Below, piece by piece: positions 51,652-52,243 of a DNA stretch of 52,243 bases; position 1 is the stretch's first letter; every line of letters begins with the position of its first letter. The notes under the pieces are model-generated. The model did not search any database. It was not told where the DNA came from and saw nothing but the letters and a program-made list of their open reading frames with translations. Source of the stretch: an uncultured Clostridia bacterium (GTDB taxonomy: Bacteria; Bacillota; Clostridia; Oscillospirales; Acutalibacteraceae). The translations under genes were made by a program, and so were the position numbers. The DNA lies in assembly GCA_946187325.1 (NCBI GenBank), contig CAMHQC010000013.1, positions 1-52,243 on the forward strand, in the 5' to 3' direction.

Positions 51652-52243
51652 ATAGGAGTATATGAAGAACTTCAGGCAAGAGGCCTGATCGCGCAGGTTA
51701 CGGACGAGGAAGAAATCCGTGAGCTCGTGAATAACGGAAAAGCGGTATTTTACATAGGTTTCGATCCCACCGCGGACAGCTTACACGTAGGTCATTTTAT
51801 GGCGCTTTGTCTTATGAAAAGACTTCAGATGGCGGGTAATAAGCCCATCGCGCTTGTGGGCGGCGGTACGGGTATGATCGGCGACCCTTCGGGTAGAACC
51901 GATATGAGAAAAATGCTTACCAAGGAAGATATCGACCATAACTGCGAGTGTTTTAAAAAGCAGATGAGCAAGTTTATCGACTTCTCCGACGGCAAGGCTA
52001 TTATGGTAAATAACGGCGACTGGCTTTTAGACCTCAACTATGTTGAGCTTTTAAGAGAGGTAGGCGCTTGCTTCAGCGTTAACCGTATGCTTACCGCCGA
52101 GTGCTATAAGCAGAGAATGGAAAAGGGATTAAGCTTCTTAGAGTTTAACTATATGATTATGCAGAGCTATGATTTCTACAGCCTTTTCCAGAAATACGGC
52201 TGTAATATGCAGTTCGGCGGCGACGACCAGTGGAGCAATATGC
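51652..52243 (+). CDS. tyrS: Tyrosyl-tRNA synthetase, N-terminal part (3' end outside window)
   Basis: Class I tyrosyl-tRNA synthetase charging tRNA-Tyr. The visible 197 codons include [16 protein letters not shown] (HIGH-type motif LHVGH), [16 protein letters not shown], and [13 protein letters not shown], with QFGGDDQW at the window edge. KMSKS lies beyond. Two starts are possible: GTG 51643, which overlaps the SD AAGGAG (51638-51643), or ATA 51652, at an 8-base spacing from it. ATA gives [11 protein letters not shown], the usual clostridial N-terminus. There is no room for a T-box leader after the preceding gene (52 bases). Confidence 0.92.
   Translation, partial: MGVYEELQARGLIAQVTDEEEIRELVNNGKAVFYIGFDPTADSLHVGHFMALCLMKRLQMAGNKPIALVGGGTGMIGDPSGRTDMRKMLTKEDIDHNCECFKKQMSKFIDFSDGKAIMVNNGDWLLDLNYVELLREVGACFSVNRMLTAECYKQRMEKGLSFLEFNYMIMQSYDFYSLFQKYGCNMQFGGDDQWSNM

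Overview
This window looks like chromosome from a low-to-mid GC Gram-positive anaerobe of the class Clostridia, most likely a Ruminococcus/Oscillospiraceae-type gut bacterium. The evidence is the RuvC-RuvA-RuvB cluster, an ECF transporter core (EcfA1-EcfA2-EcfT), a ClpE-like ATPase, TepA, ribonuclease M5, a comEC-holA pair, a reverse rubrerythrin, LCP and L,D-transpeptidase wall enzymes, an RND pump of the Gram-positive type, SD sequences close to AAGGAGG and sigma-A promoters with 17-bp spacers. No rRNA, CRISPR array, intact IS or phage was seen. The taxonomic call rests on gene families only.

Layout. 1-7.5 kb: end of a YfbR-like nucleotidase, an LCP wall-polymer ligase, a GH13 amylase (minus), a membrane-anchored FKBP-like protein, a DUF2804 protein (minus), a small lipoprotein and an O-antigen-ligase-like polymerase/ligase. 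7.8-19.4 kb: a dense plus-strand housekeeping run (ruvC, ruvA, ruvB, an rRNA-type methyltransferase, ecfA1, ecfA2, ecfT, truA, a DUF5711 protein, a CvpA-family protein, pgsA, a clpE-like gene). 19.5-26 kb: a secreted Big2 protein, tRNA-Gly with an odd palindromic tandem duplication at its 3' side, a 1310-residue RND pump with a coiled-coil insertion, and a phosphoribosyltransferase-like protein. 26.1-29.5 kb: a visibly A+T-rich accessory island with a lipoprotein, a RelB-like antitoxin with a nonsense-mutated RelE-like toxin, an XRE regulator beside a striking operator palindrome, and three poorly characterised genes. 29.5-35.4 kb: rubrerythrin, amidase, an unlisted 39-residue Asn/Gln/Lys-rich protein, rsmF-like and rsmA methyltransferases, an L,D-transpeptidase, and the DUF177-rpmF pair. 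35.4-52.2 kb: der, plsY, a HIT protein, a phosphoribosyltransferase, comEC, holA, rnmV, a CorC/HlyC-type protein, tepA, uppP, ftsK/spoIIIE, a YgiQ-type radical SAM protein, a stand-alone ComEC-type metallo-beta-lactamase and the start of tyrS.

The housekeeping genes cover Holliday-junction repair, vitamin/cofactor uptake, RNA modification, phospholipid and undecaprenyl-phosphate synthesis, chromosome translocation and translation. Many overlap by 1-4 bases or are directly adjacent, so they are probably translationally coupled.

The most unusual content is non-coding. Seven gene junctions carry degenerate tandem repeats with a period of seven bases. Two of these enclose 130-131-bp imperfect inverted-repeat elements of one family. 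A separate 282-bp element with 26-bp terminal inverted repeats and nested hairpins follows ftsK. The 3' half of tRNA-Gly has been inverted around its terminator and amplified in 186-bp units.
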